A DNA stretch of 64,000 nt from Pseudomonas thermotolerans DSM 14292 (GCF_000364625.1 NZ_KB822612.1:1-64000); one strand, 5' to 3'; positions 9,361-21,134 are shown, numbered from the stretch's first letter. Notes: generated by a model not told the origin, from the letters alone. Translations and numbers: made by a program.

Positions 9361-10202
9361 ACGACATGATCAAACGCCAACGCGGCCTGTCGATGGTCGA
9401 ACTGCTGGTGGTACTCCTCATCGGCAGCTTCCTGATCATCGGCATCACCCAGGTCTATCTCGACAACAAGCGCAGCTACGCCTTCCAGCAGAGCCAGGCC
9501 AACAACCTGGACAACGGCCGCTTCGCCACCCTGATGCTCAACCAGTACCTGGGCAAGGCCGGCTACCGCCGCGATCCATCGCAACTGGTGGAGTTCGCCT
9601 TTCCCGCCAAGACAGCCGAGGACGATTGCCAGGACTTCAAGGCTGGCCATGCGGTCACCGGCTTCGCCGCCGACAAGGGCACGGGATTCTGCATTCGCTA
9701 CCAGCCCCAGGTCAGCGGGGAGCTGGACTGCCAGGGCACGGCCAGCGACGTCGAGTACGACGAAGCCTTCAAGAGCCCGTCCAGCGACGACCTCATCGTC
9801 CTCGCCTTCAAGTACAAGCCGGACGATACCGATCTGAGCGAGGGTCGCCTGCTGTGCAAGAGCCTGAATGCCGCCAACCCGCAATACAGGGAACTGCTCA
9901 CCGGCATTGCCGACCTGCGCCTCGACTTCGGGGTGGGCAGCGCCGACGTGCTGGAAAAGGAAGTCACCACCTTCGTTCCGCAGGCGGACTGGACATCCGC
10001 CAGTGGCGCCATCCGCAGCCTGCGCTACTCACTGCTGCTCGCCAGCAAGGAAAACCAGCGCGACAGCGACGACTCCAAGGTTCTCACGGACTGGCTCGCC
10101 AACGCCCCGGCAGCGACCAAGACCCGCCTGGAGAACGCCGACAAGAAACGCCTCTACCAGGTAGCCAACAGTATCCAGACCGTCAGGAACTTCATGCCAT
10201 GA
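9357..10202 (+). CDS. pilW: type IV minor pilin PilW
   Basis: A 281-residue minor pilin. The prepilin site is KRQRG|LSMVELLVVLLIGSFLIIG, with Glu at +5. It is the large minor pilin with a long beta-rich C-terminal domain, as in PilW of P. aeruginosa, and ends in VANSIQTVRNFMP. Start and stop both overlap neighbours by four bases (ATGA with pilV and with pilX), typical of this cluster. It works with FimU, PilV, PilX and PilE in the tip complex that holds PilY1. Confidence 0.93.
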   Translation: MNDMIKRQRGLSMVELLVVLLIGSFLIIGITQVYLDNKRSYAFQQSQANNLDNGRFATLMLNQYLGKAGYRRDPSQLVEFAFPAKTAEDDCQDFKAGHAVTGFAADKGTGFCIRYQPQVSGELDCQGTASDVEYDEAFKSPSSDDLIVLAFKYKPDDTDLSEGRLLCKSLNAANPQYRELLTGIADLRLDFGVGSADVLEKEVTTFVPQADWTSASGAIRSLRYSLLLASKENQRDSDDSKVLTDWLANAPAATKTRLENADKKRLYQVANSIQTVRNFMP

Positions 10203-10846
10203 CTGCCCTATCCCGCCAGTCCCAGCGCGGCGCGGTGCTGCTCGTCGCGCTCATCATGCTGCTGATGCTCACCATGCTGGCCATCGGGAGCATGCGTGGG
10301 GTGACCCTCGAAACCCGCATCACCGCCAACCGCGCCCTCGACACCCAGCTGCAGAACGTCGCCGACGCTGCCCTGCGCGAAGCCGAATTCCGCTTCTACG
10401 GGCCTGGCAACCTCACCGACAAGCTGGAAGCCAAGGCAGCCAACTGCAGCCCCTCGAACACACTGAAGACCAACGGCCTGAACAAGCCCTGCCTGCTGGC
10501 TATCAAGAAAGACAAGCTATTGACCTTCGTCGACCAGCCCTGGGACGCCACTAAGGACTTTCTCGAAAAGGACTTTCTCGAAGAGGAGTCCGAAGCTGGG
10601 CTGCCCTTGCTCTGGATGCCCTACCGCGGTACGGATCCCTCGGCCAGCACCACAGCCGATAGCAGATATCCGGCAGACTGGAACAGCATCCTGGCCATGG
10701 AAACCGGCAACGCCTCGGTCAATGCCGAATACGGCATGGCCCTCGAAGGCCAAGGTACCTACTTCTACCTGAACAACGGCAAGGCGGGCGACGCCCTGCA
10801 CCTGCAGTCGACCCACGCCAACATCTATCTGGGCATCAACAACTGA
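10199..10846 (+). CDS. pilX: type IV minor pilin PilX
   Basis: A 215-residue minor pilin-like protein. Its N-terminus, RQSQRGAVLLVALIMLLMLTM, has Gly then Ala-Val-Leu-Leu-Val rather than the canonical FTLxE, so Glu at +5 is absent, as is usual in PilX/GspK-type minor pilins. The conserved RITANRALDTQLQNVADAALREAE helix supports the call. It starts at ATG 10199 overlapping the pilW stop and ends 11 bp before pilY1. It is needed, with PilV, PilW and FimU, to bring PilY1 to the tip. Confidence 0.93.
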   Translation: MTALSRQSQRGAVLLVALIMLLMLTMLAIGSMRGVTLETRITANRALDTQLQNVADAALREAEFRFYGPGNLTDKLEAKAANCSPSNTLKTNGLNKPCLLAIKKDKLLTFVDQPWDATKDFLEKDFLEEESEAGLPLLWMPYRGTDPSASTTADSRYPADWNSILAMETGNASVNAEYGMALEGQGTYFYLNNGKAGDALHLQSTHANIYLGINN

Positions 10847-10857
10847 GAGCCGACACC

Positions 10858-13800
10858 ATGCACCGTACTCGCCTTCATGCCCCTATCAAGACGATCTCGT
10901 GCGCAGTCCTCGGCATCACGCTACTCAGCGCTGCCAACGCCTATGCGGCCGTATCCCAGAGCCCGCTGAGCCTGACCGTCGGCGTGCCGCCGAACATGAT
11001 TCTGACGCTGGATGACTCCGGCAGTATGCGCTGGGCATTTGTACCCGACGGCGGTGGCAACAGCGACAGTCGACGAGTTAAGTCCAGTACTTTCAACCCT
11101 ATGTATTACAACCCGGCGGTGAGCTACGTAGTTCCGCCGCGGTATAGCGCGGACGGCGAACGCTATACCCCGACGACGGCTGAAACGCCTATCTTCACCA
11201 ACGCACTTAATAACGGTTTCAAGCCGGCCAATGGTGCCTATAACCTGGCAACCGACTACCGGGTAACCTGGAGCTACGACCCCACGGGAGCCATGAGTGG
11301 CGACACCGCCTACGGTTACAGTAGCACCAGTAGCACCAGCAACAGATTCGCCGAAAACCCCTCGTCGGACTTCCAGGCAAGTGCCAGTATCAGCACCAAC
11401 AACGACAGCAAAACGGTTACCAAGGGACCTATTACCTACACGATCGTGCGAACCGGCTCGAACAGCTGTACGGCAACCGTTAGCTACGCCAATTCGTCGA
11501 GCAATCTTCCGGCTAACTGCACAGGTAGCAGCGGTACGTTCACCGTTGACCTGAGCACCGCCGTCAGCACTGGCGAGCGATACCTCAGCAGCGGCTCCCA
11601 GACCGTCAGCACCAACGGATTGGAGTTTACGATCACCCGGACCGGCACCCGAAGCTGCACAGCCACTGTGAGCACCAAGGGTGGAAGCCAAAATGTTGAT
11701 GCTCAATGCCACAGCCCTTCAAACAACCGCTATGTAGCCACTTATTCCGGCGTGCCTGCTTATTACTACACCCATAATGGTGGAAACTGCGGATTTAACG
11801 ACGACAACTGCTACACGCTGCATTTCGTCAGCGCAGCCGAACAGCAGAATTTTGCCAACTGGTATTCCTTCTATCGGAACCGTGCGCTGGCCACCATCAG
11901 TGCCGCGAGCATCGCCTTTTCCGAACTTCCCAACAGCACTCGACTGACCTGGCAGGGGCTGGGTACCTGTACGACGCTGAACTCCACCTCCAACTGTAAT
12001 AGTGGCAACAACCTGTTCAGGGAGTACGACCTGACCCAGCGCGGACGACTGTTCAGCTGGATGCAGAACATGGGTTTCGCGTCCTCGACCCCTCTCCCGA
12101 AAGCGCTCAAGCGAGCCGGTGAGTTCCTCAAGACATCGGATGTCCCTTGGCAGAAATTCCCGAACGGGACCGGCAACACCACCGAAAACACCTACGCCTG
12201 CCGTCCCAGCTACCACATCCTCATGACAGACGGCATGTGGAACGAAACCGTAGAGGACCCTACCAGCTTCCGAACCGACCACAGCAGCTTTGTTCTGCCC
12301 GACGGAACTGCCTACAACGACAGCGTAAAGCCCTATGCGGACACCACCAATAGAACCCTGGCTGACCTCGCCATGCATTACTGGGCTACGGACCTGCGTC
12401 CATCTCTGGACAACAAACTGCCAGCCTACATGCCATTCAAGAGCGGCGATAGCAACACCGACTATTGGGATCCCCGCAACAACCCGGCAACCTGGCAGCA
12501 CATGGTCAACTTTACGGTTGGCCTGGGCCTGACCCAATCCCTCAAGCAGAGCGGCGTGGAGTGGGACCCGACCAGAGGCACTTTCGGTGGCACCGGTTAC
12601 GACAATCTCAAGAACGGCACCAAGAGCTGGCCGGCCGCGTCCTCTGGCAGCGACAACAACGTCTATGACCTGTGGCACGCGGCAATCAACTCGCGCGGCG
12701 AGTTCTTCAGCGTCGACAGTCCGGAAGCCATGGTCCAGGCTTTCGCCGATATTCTCTCGCGCATTGCGGACCGTACCGCTACGGCAGCCCGCCCAGCCAT
12801 CAACTCGGGCCAGGTCAGCGCCGACGAAGGTGAAAATGTCACGGTGAAGACCGTTTCCTACCAGACATCCTATTCCAGTGCAGATAACTGGGCAGGCGAC
12901 GTGAAGCGTTTCGAGAAAGCCTGGAACGCCCAAAGCAATGTCTTCGAAACCACCGAGATCTGGAGTGCCAAGAGCAAGGTACCGGCCTGGTCGAACCGCA
13001 CCATCAAGATGGCCGGTAATAACAACAGCGGCCTGCAGGACTTCAGTTGGGCCAACGCAGGCTCGGCCGAAACCGAAGGCACCCTGGCCTACTGGCTGAG
13101 TCGCAACCCGGAGACCGGAGTCAGCGATGGCCTCGGGCAGCAGCGCCTGGAGTACCTGCGTGGCAACCGTACTGGAGAAGGTACCACCTTCCGTAGGCGC
13201 AGCAGCGTGCTGGGGGACTTCTACTCTTCCAGCCCGGCGGTGGTCTCCGGCCCGCGCTACCTGATCAATATCAGCAACCAGCTGGAAGGCAACACTGCCT
13301 ATACCACCTTCGCCCAGAGCATTGCCAACCGGACTCCCCGCGTCTATGTGGGCGCCAACGACGGCATGCTGCACGGTTTCAATGCCGTGACGGGGGTCGA
13401 GGAATTCGCCTTCATCCCCAGCGCCGTTCTCCACAAGCTCAACAAGTTGACCGGCACTAACTACAGCCACGAGTTCTACGTGGACGGCAGCCCGGTGGTG
13501 GCCGACGTCTACGACGGAACCCAGTGGCGCACCATCCTGGTCGGTACCCTGAAGGCCGGCGGCAAGTCCATCTTCGCGCTGGACATCACCACCCCCGGCA
13601 GCGAGGAGCTGCTATGGGAGTTCGACGACAGCAGCCTCCCCGAGAATGCCGCAGTCAAGATGGGCTACAGCTTCTCGCAGCCGACCATTGCCCGCCTGCA
13701 TACCGGCAAATGGGCCGTGGTGTTCGGCAATGGCTACGAAAGCGCCAACCACACCAACGGCAAGGCTGCGCTGTTCATCGTCGACGCCATCAAGGGCACG

Positions 13801-14748
13801 CTGCTGAAAAGTCTGGAAGTCCAGGGCACCAACGGCGTGGCCAACGGCCTGTCCACGCCCAAGCTGGCCGACTACAACGCCGATGGCGTGGCCGACTATG
13901 CCTATGCCGGCGACCTGCAGGGCAACCTCTGGCGCTTCGATCTGCTGCGCAACGACCGCAGCGAGTCCGCGCCCTTCACCACCGAGGACGACGGCGAAAG
14001 TGCCCTCGATGACTTCGAGGTGGCCTTCGGAGGCCACCCGCTGTTCAGCGCCCATGCGACTAAACCTGCCGACAAGCGCCAGCCCATCACCGCGGCGCCC
14101 AGCCTGGTACGCCACCCGAATGGCATCGGCTACCTGGTGATCTTCGGTACCGGCAAGTTCTTCGAGACCGGAGACAAGGACGGCGACAAGAGCATGGCCC
14201 AGACCGTCTACGGCATCTGGGACAAGCAGACCAAGGGGGAGAATGCCAGCAATCCCAATATCAGCCGCGGCAGCCTGCAGAAGCAGGAAATCCTCAGCCA
14301 GATCACCGTGCAAGCAGACGGCACGACCCGCCAGGGCCGCACCATCAGCGACAACACAGTGGACTGGACCACCCAGAACGGCTGGTATCTGGACCTGAAG
14401 GACGACGGTGAGATGGTGGTGGAAAACATGTCGCAACTGGGTCGTACCATCTTCATGCAGTCGCTGGTGCCCAACGACGACCCCTGCGGCGATGGCGCCA
14501 CCAACTGGACCTATGCCCTCAACCCCTTCACCGGTGGCAAGACGCTGCAGCGCGCCTTCGATTACGTCCCCACGAGCGGTTCTGGAACCGTTTCCGCCAT
14601 CCGCCAGGATGGTGAAGGTGGCGGTACCATTACCCAGAACTCGGACAGCTCGTTCGAGTTCTGCACCGGCCAGGAATGCGTGGGCATCTACCCCGACCCG
14701 GCCAGCATGGGCCGCCAGAGCTGGCGCAGACTCGAGGAGCAGAAATGA
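10858..14748 (+). CDS. pilY1: type IV pilus tip adhesin/biogenesis factor PilY1
   Basis: A 1296-residue secreted protein with a signal peptide (cut near [10 protein letters not shown]). A von Willebrand A-like region follows, with a MIDAS-type DDSGSM near residue 52 and a later [12 protein letters not shown] loop. The C-terminal half is the seven-bladed propeller with the calcium loop [14 protein letters not shown] (about 1005-1018). It caps the minor pilin tip and is linked to retraction control, adhesion and surface sensing. Odd points: it is longer than the P. aeruginosa protein as I recall it (about 1160 residues); residues about 180-285 hold two imperfect tandem repeats, each with a CTATVS motif and a distal Cys; and the DNA of roughly 11050-12450 is visibly less GC-rich than its neighbours. 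Confidence 0.95.
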   Translation: MHRTRLHAPIKTISCAVLGITLLSAANAYAAVSQSPLSLTVGVPPNMILTLDDSGSMRWAFVPDGGGNSDSRRVKSSTFNPMYYNPAVSYVVPPRYSADGERYTPTTAETPIFTNALNNGFKPANGAYNLATDYRVTWSYDPTGAMSGDTAYGYSSTSSTSNRFAENPSSDFQASASISTNNDSKTVTKGPITYTIVRTGSNSCTATVSYANSSSNLPANCTGSSGTFTVDLSTAVSTGERYLSSGSQTVSTNGLEFTITRTGTRSCTATVSTKGGSQNVDAQCHSPSNNRYVATYSGVPAYYYTHNGGNCGFNDDNCYTLHFVSAAEQQNFANWYSFYRNRALATISAASIAFSELPNSTRLTWQGLGTCTTLNSTSNCNSGNNLFREYDLTQRGRLFSWMQNMGFASSTPLPKALKRAGEFLKTSDVPWQKFPNGTGNTTENTYACRPSYHILMTDGMWNETVEDPTSFRTDHSSFVLPDGTAYNDSVKPYADTTNRTLADLAMHYWATDLRPSLDNKLPAYMPFKSGDSNTDYWDPRNNPATWQHMVNFTVGLGLTQSLKQSGVEWDPTRGTFGGTGYDNLKNGTKSWPAASSGSDNNVYDLWHAAINSRGEFFSVDSPEAMVQAFADILSRIADRTATAARPAINSGQVSADEGENVTVKTVSYQTSYSSADNWAGDVKRFEKAWNAQSNVFETTEIWSAKSKVPAWSNRTIKMAGNNNSGLQDFSWANAGSAETEGTLAYWLSRNPETGVSDGLGQQRLEYLRGNRTGEGTTFRRRSSVLGDFYSSSPAVVSGPRYLINISNQLEGNTAYTTFAQSIANRTPRVYVGANDGMLHGFNAVTGVEEFAFIPSAVLHKLNKLTGTNYSHEFYVDGSPVVADVYDGTQWRTILVGTLKAGGKSIFALDITTPGSEELLWEFDDSSLPENAAVKMGYSFSQPTIARLHTGKWAVVFGNGYESANHTNGKAALFIVDAIKGTLLKSLEVQGTNGVANGLSTPKLADYNADGVADYAYAGDLQGNLWRFDLLRNDRSESAPFTTEDDGESALDDFEVAFGGHPLFSAHATKPADKRQPITAAPSLVRHPNGIGYLVIFGTGKFFETGDKDGDKSMAQTVYGIWDKQTKGENASNPNISRGSLQKQEILSQITVQADGTTRQGRTISDNTVDWTTQNGWYLDLKDDGEMVVENMSQLGRTIFMQSLVPNDDPCGDGATNWTYALNPFTGGKTLQRAFDYVPTSGSGTVSAIRQDGEGGGTITQNSDSSFEFCTGQECVGIYPDPASMGRQSWRRLEEQK

Positions 14749-14777
14749 CCCAGCACTCGTCCCTGATGGAGTATTCG

Positions 14778-15206
14778 ATGAAACCTGTGCAGAGCGGCTT
14801 CACCCTGATCGAAGTCATGATCGTGGTAGTGATCATCGGCATCCTGGCCGCCATCGCCTATCCGAGCTACGACGAGTACGTCAAACGCGCGAACCGCTCG
14901 GAAGGCCAGGCGCTGCTGAACGATGCTGCGGCACGCCAGGAACGCTACTTTGCCCAGAACAATGCCTACATCACCAGTTCGGGTGAGCTGAGCAAGCTGG
15001 GCTTGCGCACCAGCGGCAGTGACGTGGTTTCCGAGACGGGCAAGTACAAGCTCCAGGTGGCCAAGGGCGCAAAGGGGGATGGCGGCTACTTGCTGACCGC
15101 TTTGCAGCAGTTCGGCGACAACAAATGTGGCAACCTGACCCTGAATGCCATGGGCAAGAAAGGTCGCACCGGCACAGGCAAGACGGTCGAGGAATGCTGG
15201 CGCTAA
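14778..15206 (+). CDS. pilE: type IV minor pilin PilE
   Basis: A 142-residue minor pilin. The seven-residue leader MKPVQSG is followed by [24 protein letters not shown]. The conserved [20 protein letters not shown] helix and C-terminal disulfide pair (KCGN, EECWR) match PilE. I chose ATG 14778, with GGAG six bases upstream, because PilE leaders are short; an ATG at 14745 overlapping the pilY1 stop also has a good site and would add 11 residues. The small pilY2 gene that sits between pilY1 and pilE in P. aeruginosa is absent here: the gap is only 29 bp. Confidence 0.93.
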   Translation: MKPVQSGFTLIEVMIVVVIIGILAAIAYPSYDEYVKRANRSEGQALLNDAAARQERYFAQNNAYITSSGELSKLGLRTSGSDVVSETGKYKLQVAKGAKGDGGYLLTALQQFGDNKCGNLTLNAMGKKGRTGTGKTVEECWR

Positions 15207-15217
15207 GCCAGGCAGCG

Positions 15218-15244
15218 AAAAGCCCGCCATCCGGCGGGCTTTTT
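15218..15244. terminator. bidirectional terminator between pilE and ispH
   Basis: AGCCCGCC and GGCGGGCT form an eight-bp GC stem with a four-base loop, flanked by AAAA on the left and TTTT on the right. It can therefore end pilE transcription on the plus strand and ispH transcription on the minus strand. Confidence 0.9.
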
Positions 15245-15249
15245 CATGG

Positions 15250-16194
15250 TCACAGGGCTTTGACCCGCAACTCCTTGGGCATCGAGAAGGTGATGTTTTC
15301 CGGTCGCCCGTCCAGCTCCTCCGCGCCGGTGGCGCCCCATTCCCGCAGGCGGTCTACCACCCCGCGCACCAGAACCTCGGGAGCCGAGGCACCGGCGGTG
15401 ATGCCGATCTGCTGGCAGCCGACAAACCATTCGCGCTGCAGGTCCTCGGCGCCATCGATCAGGTAGGCCGGGGTGCCCATGCGCTCGGCCAGCTCGCGCA
15501 AGCGGTTGGAGTTGGAGCTGTTCGGGCTGCCCACCACCAGCACCAGGTCGCATTCGCTGGCCAGCTGCTTGACCGCATCCTGGCGGTTCTGGGTGGCATA
15601 GCAGATGTCGTCCTTGCGCGGCCCGCTGATGCTGGGGAACTTGCTGCGCAGGGCGTCGATCACCCGGCTGGTGTCGTCCATGGACAGGGTAGTCTGGGTG
15701 ACGAAGGCCAGGCTGTCCGGATTGCGCACCTCGAGGCGGGCGACGTCCTCCTCGTCCTCCACCAGGTAGATCGCCCCGCCGTTGGCGCTGTCGTACTGGC
15801 CCATGGTGCCTTCCACCTCGGGGTGTCCCTCGTGGCCGATAAGGATGCACTCACGGCCGTCGCGGCTGTAGCGCATCACCTCCATGTGCACCTTGGTGAC
15901 CAGCGGGCAGGTGGCGTCGAACACCTTCAGGCCACGCCGCTCGGCCTCCCTGCGCACGGCCTGGGAGACGCCGTGGGCACTGAAGATGACGATGACGTTG
16001 TCCGGCACCTGGTCCAGCTCCTCAACGAAGATGGCACCACGGGCGCGCAGGTCCTCGACCACGAACTTGTTGTGGACCACTTCGTGGCGCACGTAGATCG
16101 GCGGGCCGAACACCTCGAGGGCACGGTTGACGATCTCGATGGCGCGGTCGACGCCCGCGCAGAAGCCACGGGGATTGGCGAGTTTGATGTGCAT
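15250..16194 (-). CDS. ispH: 4-hydroxy-3-methylbut-2-enyl diphosphate reductase
   Basis: A 314-residue iron-sulfur enzyme, the last step of the MEP isoprenoid pathway, giving IPP and DMAPP. The three cluster cysteines are visible in [12 protein letters not shown] (C12), [11 protein letters not shown] and [13 protein letters not shown]. The HEVVHN and TQTTLSMDD motifs are also present. The start ATG at 16194 gives the exact family N-terminus [14 protein letters not shown]. It is downstream of fkpB in the lspA-fkpB-ispH cluster, as in many proteobacteria, and ends at the shared terminator. dxs, ispA and ispB of the same wider pathway are elsewhere in this window. Confidence 0.97.
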   Translation of the reverse strand: MHIKLANPRGFCAGVDRAIEIVNRALEVFGPPIYVRHEVVHNKFVVEDLRARGAIFVEELDQVPDNVIVIFSAHGVSQAVRREAERRGLKVFDATCPLVTKVHMEVMRYSRDGRECILIGHEGHPEVEGTMGQYDSANGGAIYLVEDEEDVARLEVRNPDSLAFVTQTTLSMDDTSRVIDALRSKFPSISGPRKDDICYATQNRQDAVKQLASECDLVLVVGSPNSSNSNRLRELAERMGTPAYLIDGAEDLQREWFVGCQQIGITAGASAPEVLVRGVVDRLREWGATGAEELDGRPENITFSMPKELRVKAL

Positions 16195-16291
16195 AGGGTG
16201 ATCTCTTCGGCGCCCGGCATCAGGCGCAGTGTACTGCGGAAATCCGCCGGGGATGGCGACCGTTCGCCGCGCCAGATAGCGGGCTAAGGCT

Positions 16292-16732
16292 TCAGGCGAC
16301 TTCCCGGACCGCGATGATCTCCACCTCGAAGGCCAGCGTCTTGCCGGCCAGGGGGTGGTTGAAGTCGACGGTGACCTGCGCGTCGTCGAACGCCTTGACG
16401 ATGCCCGGCAGCTCCGCGTTGGCCGCGTCATTGAAGATCACCAGCAGGCCCTCGGAAAGCTCCATGTCCTGGAACTGGCTGCGCGGCATGATCTGCACGT
16501 TCTGCGGGTTGGGCTGGCCGAAGCCGTTCTCCGGCTCGACCCGCAGGGTGCGCTTGTCGCCGGCCTTGAGACCGAACAGGGCGGCCTCGAAGCCCGGCAG
16601 CAGGTTGCCGTCGCCGACCCTGAAGGTGGCCGGCTGCTTGTCGAAGGTGCTGTCCACCACCTCGCCGGACTCCAGCTTGAGGGCGAAGTGCAGGGTGACT
16701 TCCCTATCCGGGCCAATGCGTAGCTCAGTCAT
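16292..16732 (-). CDS. fkpB: FKBP-type peptidyl-prolyl isomerase FkpB (SlpA type)
   Basis: A 146-residue cytoplasmic FKBP with the IF (insert-in-flap) domain characteristic of SlyD/SlpA proteins. The FKBP part has [19 protein letters not shown] and the IF region includes [18 protein letters not shown]; the fold closes with [15 protein letters not shown]. No His-rich tail is present, so it is the SlpA rather than SlyD type. Its start overlaps the end of lspA by eight bases on the minus strand, so it is probably coupled to lspA. The gap to ispH is 97 bp. Confidence 0.93.
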   Translation of the reverse strand: MTELRIGPDREVTLHFALKLESGEVVDSTFDKQPATFRVGDGNLLPGFEAALFGLKAGDKRTLRVEPENGFGQPNPQNVQIMPRSQFQDMELSEGLLVIFNDAANAELPGIVKAFDDAQVTVDFNHPLAGKTLAFEVEIIAVREVA

Positions 16733-17228
16733 GAGCGGGTTCTCCGGATTGCTTGGATTTGAACATGTCCAGCGCCAGCATCAGGGCGCCGACGGTGATG
16801 GCGCTGTCGGCCAGGTTGAAGGCCGGGAAGTACCAGCGGTCTTGCCAATGCACCAGGATGAAGTCGATCACGTGGCCGTAGACCACCCGGTCGAACAGGT
16901 TGCCCAGAGCCCCGCCCAGAACCAGCGCCAGTGCCACGGCCAGCCAGGTCTCGCCCGGCTTCAGGCGCTTCAGCCAGACCACCAGCACGGCGCTGACCAC
17001 CACCGCGATCAGAGCGAAGAACCAGCGCTGCCAGCCGTCGGCATCGGCGAGAAAGCTGAAGGCCGCGCCGGTGTTGTAGGCCAGGGTCCAACTGAACAGG
17101 TCGGGGATCACCACGATCTGCTGGTACAGGCGTAGCGAACCCTCGAAGTGCAGCTTGCTCGCCTGGTCGAGGCCGAATACCAGCAGGCTGAGCCACAGCC
17201 AGGGCAGCTTGCCGAAACGGGCGCTCAC
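16725..17228 (-). CDS. lspA: lipoprotein signal peptidase
   Basis: A 167-residue inner-membrane aspartic peptidase that cleaves prolipoproteins after lipidation. Four membrane segments are visible. The catalytic Asp residues are in NLFDRVVYGHVIDF and FNLADSAITVG, and the DQASK and YNTGAAFSF motifs of the family are present. I place the start at GTG 17228 with GGTGG upstream, which gives the usual length; a GTG at 17267 would add 13 residues without a good ribosome binding site. It lies between ileS and fkpB, the classic ileS-lspA arrangement. Confidence 0.92.
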   Translation of the reverse strand: MSARFGKLPWLWLSLLVFGLDQASKLHFEGSLRLYQQIVVIPDLFSWTLAYNTGAAFSFLADADGWQRWFFALIAVVVSAVLVVWLKRLKPGETWLAVALALVLGGALGNLFDRVVYGHVIDFILVHWQDRWYFPAFNLADSAITVGALMLALDMFKSKQSGEPAHD

Positions 17229-17291
17229 GAGCGGCCACCAGCGCGGCGGGTCGCGCTCCGGGCGCACGGTGCGGCGGAGCGGATACGGGCC

Positions 17292-20123
17292 TTAGGCATG
17301 TTGACGAACCTCACCGGCGCCTTCCACGTTCTCCACGCAGCGTCCGCAGATTTCCGGATGGGCCGGATTGATGCCGACGTCGGCGCGGTGGTGCCAGCAG
17401 CGGGCGCACTTGGCATGGGCCGACTTGATCACCCTGAGCTTGAGCCCGGTCACCTCGGTGTCCACGGCATCCGCCGGCGCCTCGGCCAGCGGCGCCAGGG
17501 TGGCGGTGGAGGTAATCAGCACGAAGCGCAGCTCGTCGCCCAGCTTGGCCAGTTCGGCGCCGAGCTTCTCTTCCACGAACAGGGTGACCTCGGCCTGCAG
17601 GTTGCCGCCGATGGTCTTGGCCGCGCGCTGGTTCTCCAACTCCTTGTTGACCGCGGCCTTGACCGCCATCACCTGGGCCCAGAACTCGCGGCCCAGCTCG
17701 AAGCCTTCCGGCAGCTCGCTGAGGCCCTCGTACCAAGTGTTGAGCATCACCGACTCGTTGCGCGCGCCGGGCAGGTACTGCCAGATCTCGTCGGCGGTGA
17801 ACACCAGGATCGGCGCCACCCAGCGCACCAGCGCCTCGGCGATATGGTACAGCGCGGTCTGGCAGGAGCGCCGCGCGCGGCTGTCGGCCGGGGTGGTGTA
17901 CTGGCGGTCCTTGATGATGTCGAGGTAGAAGCCGCCCAGGTCCTGCACGCAGAAGTTGTGGACCTTGGAGTAGACGTTCCAGAAGCGGTACTCGCGGTAG
18001 GCCTCCTCGATCTCGCGCTGGAGCAGCAGGGCGCGGTCCACCGCCCAGCGGTCGAGGGCCAGCATGTCCTCGGCGGCCAGGGCGTCCTTGACCGGGTCGA
18101 AGCCGTTGAGGTTGGCGAGCAGGAAACGCGCAGTGTTGCGGATGCGCCGGTAGGCGTCGGCGCTGCGCTGCAGGATGGTCTGCGACACCGCCATCTCCCC
18201 GGAGTAGTCGGTGGCGGCGACCCACAGACGCAGGATGTCGGCGCCCAGGCTGTCGGTGACCTGCTGCGGGGCGATCACGTTGCCCAGCGACTTGGACATC
18301 TTGCGGCCGCTCTCGTCCACGGTGAAGCCGTGGGTGAGCAGCTGGCGGTACGGCGCGTGGCCGTCGATGGCGCAGCCGGTCAGCAGCGAGGAATGGAACC
18401 AGCCACGGTGCTGGTCGGAGCCTTCCAGGTAGAGGTCGGCGGCCGGGCCGCTGACGTGGGCCAGGCGGTGGGAACCACGCAGCACGTGCCAGTGGGTGGT
18501 TCCGGAGTCGAACCAGACGTCCAGGGTGTCGCTGATCTTCTCGTACTGGGCGGCTTCCTCGCCGAGCAGCTCGGCGGGATCCAGCTTGAACCAGGCCTCG
18601 ATACCCTCCTGCTCGACGCGCTTGGCCACCTCTTCCATCAGCTCCAGGGTGCGCGGGTGCAGCTCGCCGCTTTCCTTGTGCAGGAAGAAGGGGATGGGCA
18701 CGCCCCAGTTGCGCTGGCGGGAGATGCACCAGTCCGGGCGGCCGGCGATCATGCCATGCAGGCGCGCCTGACCCCAGGCCGGGACGAAGCCGGTCTGGTC
18801 GATGGCCGCCAGGGAGCGCTGGCGCAGAGTGGTGCCGTCCGCCGCGGTGCGGTCCATGCCGACGAACCACTGGGCGGTGGCGCGGTAAATCAGCGGGGTC
18901 TTGTGCCGCCAGCAATGCATGTAGCTGTGGCTGATGCTCTCGTGCTTGAGCAGGGCGCCCACTTCACGAAGCTTCTCGACGATCAGCGGGTTGGCCTTCC
19001 AGATGAACTGGCCGCCGAACAGCGGCAGCGACTCGGCGTACACGCCGTTGCTCTGCACCGGGTTGAGGATCTCGTCGTTGCTCATCCCGTACTGCTTGCA
19101 GGTGCGGAAGTCGTCCTCGCCGTAGGCCGGCGCCGAGTGGACGATGCCGGTACCGGCGCCCAGCTCCACGTACTCGGCCAGGTACACCGGGGAAACGCGC
19201 TCGTAGAAGGGGTGGCGGAACTCGATCAGCTCCAGGGCCTGACCGCGGCAGCTGGCCAGCACCCGGCCTTCCAGACCGTAGCGCTGCAGGCAGGACTCCA
19301 CCAGTTCCTCGGCGAGAACCAGTAGGCGTTCGCCGACGTCCACCAGGGCGTAGCTGTACTCGGGGTGCACATTGAGCGCCTGGTTGGCCGGAATGGTCCA
19401 GGGGGTGGTGGTCCAGATCACGATGGCGGCCGGCTTGGTCAGGCCGTCCAGGCCGAAGGCGGCAGCCAGCCTGGCGGCATCCACCACCGGAAAGGCCACG
19501 TCGATGGCATCGGACTTCTTGTCGGCGTATTCCACCTCAGCCTCGGCCAGCGCCGAGCCGCAGTCGAAGCACCAGTTGACCGGCTTCAGGCCCTTGAACA
19601 CGAAGCCGCCCTCGACCATCTTGGCCAGGGCGCGGATCTCGCCGGCCTCATTGGCGAAGTTCATGGTCTTGTAGGGGTTGTCCCAGTCACCCAGCACGCC
19701 AAGACGGATGAAGTCGGCCTTCTGGCCCTCGATCTGCTCGCCAGCATAGGCGCGGCACAGTTCGCGGGTCTTGTCCGCCGGCAGGTGCTTGCCGTGGGTG
19801 ACTTCCACCTTGTGCTCGATGGGCAGGCCATGGCAGTCCCAGCCCGGTACGTAGGGGGCGTCGTAGCCAGCCAGGGTTTTCGAGCGGACGATCATATCCT
19901 TGAGGATCTTGTTTACCGCGTGACCGATGTGGATGCTGCCGTTGGCGTAGGGCGGGCCGTCGTGGAGGATGAACTTCGGACGTCCGGCGCCGATTTCGCG
20001 GAGCTTCTGGTACAGACCGATGCTTGCCCAGTGCTGCAGGATCTGCGGCTCGCGCTGCGGCAGGCCGGCTTTCATCGGGAACGCGGTGTCCGGAAGGTTC
20101 AAGGTGGCTTTGTAGTCGGTCAT
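17292..20123 (-). CDS. ileS: isoleucyl-tRNA synthetase
   Basis: A 943-residue class I synthetase that charges tRNA-Ile in the cytoplasm. The HIGH motif is in [16 protein letters not shown], and the KMSKS loop in [11 protein letters not shown]. The long CP1 editing domain lies between. The C-terminal zinc module has CARCWHH and CGRCVENV. The start ATG at 20123 gives [20 protein letters not shown], the family N-terminus. It lies 10 bp after ribF and before lspA in one minus-strand operon. This is the eubacterial type sensitive to mupirocin in principle, judged by its zinc-binding tail. Confidence 0.97.
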   Translation of the reverse strand: MTDYKATLNLPDTAFPMKAGLPQREPQILQHWASIGLYQKLREIGAGRPKFILHDGPPYANGSIHIGHAVNKILKDMIVRSKTLAGYDAPYVPGWDCHGLPIEHKVEVTHGKHLPADKTRELCRAYAGEQIEGQKADFIRLGVLGDWDNPYKTMNFANEAGEIRALAKMVEGGFVFKGLKPVNWCFDCGSALAEAEVEYADKKSDAIDVAFPVVDAARLAAAFGLDGLTKPAAIVIWTTTPWTIPANQALNVHPEYSYALVDVGERLLVLAEELVESCLQRYGLEGRVLASCRGQALELIEFRHPFYERVSPVYLAEYVELGAGTGIVHSAPAYGEDDFRTCKQYGMSNDEILNPVQSNGVYAESLPLFGGQFIWKANPLIVEKLREVGALLKHESISHSYMHCWRHKTPLIYRATAQWFVGMDRTAADGTTLRQRSLAAIDQTGFVPAWGQARLHGMIAGRPDWCISRQRNWGVPIPFFLHKESGELHPRTLELMEEVAKRVEQEGIEAWFKLDPAELLGEEAAQYEKISDTLDVWFDSGTTHWHVLRGSHRLAHVSGPAADLYLEGSDQHRGWFHSSLLTGCAIDGHAPYRQLLTHGFTVDESGRKMSKSLGNVIAPQQVTDSLGADILRLWVAATDYSGEMAVSQTILQRSADAYRRIRNTARFLLANLNGFDPVKDALAAEDMLALDRWAVDRALLLQREIEEAYREYRFWNVYSKVHNFCVQDLGGFYLDIIKDRQYTTPADSRARRSCQTALYHIAEALVRWVAPILVFTADEIWQYLPGARNESVMLNTWYEGLSELPEGFELGREFWAQVMAVKAAVNKELENQRAAKTIGGNLQAEVTLFVEEKLGAELAKLGDELRFVLITSTATLAPLAEAPADAVDTEVTGLKLRVIKSAHAKCARCWHHRADVGINPAHPEICGRCVENVEGAGEVRQHA

Positions 20124-20133
20124 CTCAGGCTCT

Positions 20134-21072
20134 TCACTTAGGCGGTTGGCCCTGCCAGTAGGCTCGGGCGGCGGCGACATCCCCATCGATCGCCGTCTTC
20201 AGCGCCTCCAGGGAGGCGAAACGCTGCTCATCGCGCAGCTTGTGGTGGAAGGCCACCGTCAAATGCCGGCCGTACAGCTCGCCGGCGAAATCCAGAAGGT
20301 GCACCTCGAGGTGCGGGCGGCCATCGCCCTGCACCGTCGGGCGCACGCCTATGTTGGCGACCCCCGGCCAGCGCCGCCCGTCCAGCTCGACGCTGGCCAC
20401 GAACACCCCGGACAGCGGCACACGACGGCGCTTGAGCTGCACGTTGGCGGTCGGCGTGCCGAGCTGGCGGGCCAGCTTCTGGCCGTGCAGGACGCGCCCC
20501 TCGATGCAGAAGGGCCGCCCCAGCAGCCGTTCGGCCAGAGCGAAGTCGGCGGCCGCAAGGGCCTGCCGCACCCGGGTGCTGCTGACCCGTTCGCCGTCCA
20601 GTTCGACGGTCGCCGCCTCCTCCACGCTGAAGCCGGCATCCGGCCCCACCTTGCAGAGGAAGGCGAAATCGCCGGTGCGGTCGCAGCCGAAGCGAAAATC
20701 ATCGCCCACTTCCAGGTGGCGGACCCCCAGCCCTTCGACCAGCACGGCGCTGACGAATTCGGCGGCACTCAGTTCGCGCAGGCGGCGGTTGAAGCTCAGG
20801 CACAACACCTGGTCGATGCCCGCCGCGGCGAGCAGCTGCAGTTTCTCGCGCAGACGGCTGAGGCGCGGCGGCGCACTGTCCGCCGCGAAGAACTCCCGCG
20901 GCTGCGGCTCGAAGATCACCACGCAGCTCGGCAGTCCCAGCTCCGCCGCGCGTTCGCGTAGACGGGCCAGGATGGCCTGGTGTCCGCGGTGCACGCCGTC
21001 GAAATTGCCGATGGTGGCAACGCAGCCCCGATGGCGGGGCCGTAGGTTGTGAAGACCTCGAACCAGTTGCAT
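20134..21072 (-). CDS. ribF: bifunctional riboflavin kinase / FAD synthetase
   Basis: A 312-residue enzyme that converts riboflavin to FMN and then FAD. The N-terminal FMN adenylyltransferase has [11 protein letters not shown], and the C-terminal flavokinase has [10 protein letters not shown] and GVFVASVEL. The ATG at 21072 gives [22 protein letters not shown], as expected. It is the first gene of the ribF-ileS-lspA-fkpB-ispH cluster. The 62 bp upstream before murJ hold an AT-rich stretch (near 21105-21115) that could be its promoter. Confidence 0.96.
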   Translation of the reverse strand: MQLVRGLHNLRPRHRGCVATIGNFDGVHRGHQAILARLRERAAELGLPSCVVIFEPQPREFFAADSAPPRLSRLREKLQLLAAAGIDQVLCLSFNRRLRELSAAEFVSAVLVEGLGVRHLEVGDDFRFGCDRTGDFAFLCKVGPDAGFSVEEAATVELDGERVSSTRVRQALAAADFALAERLLGRPFCIEGRVLHGQKLARQLGTPTANVQLKRRRVPLSGVFVASVELDGRRWPGVANIGVRPTVQGDGRPHLEVHLLDFAGELYGRHLTVAFHHKLRDEQRFASLEALKTAIDGDVAAARAYWQGQPPK

Positions 21073-21134
21073 AGCGCACTACTTGCTCAGAAAGTGGCCG
21101 ATTATACGCACAGCCCGCGCGGTACGACAGGCAC

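Noticed and set aside
17148..19325. 725-codon plus-strand open frame opposite ileS
   Set aside because: It is a reverse-frame effect of high GC; ileS on the other strand has every family motif.
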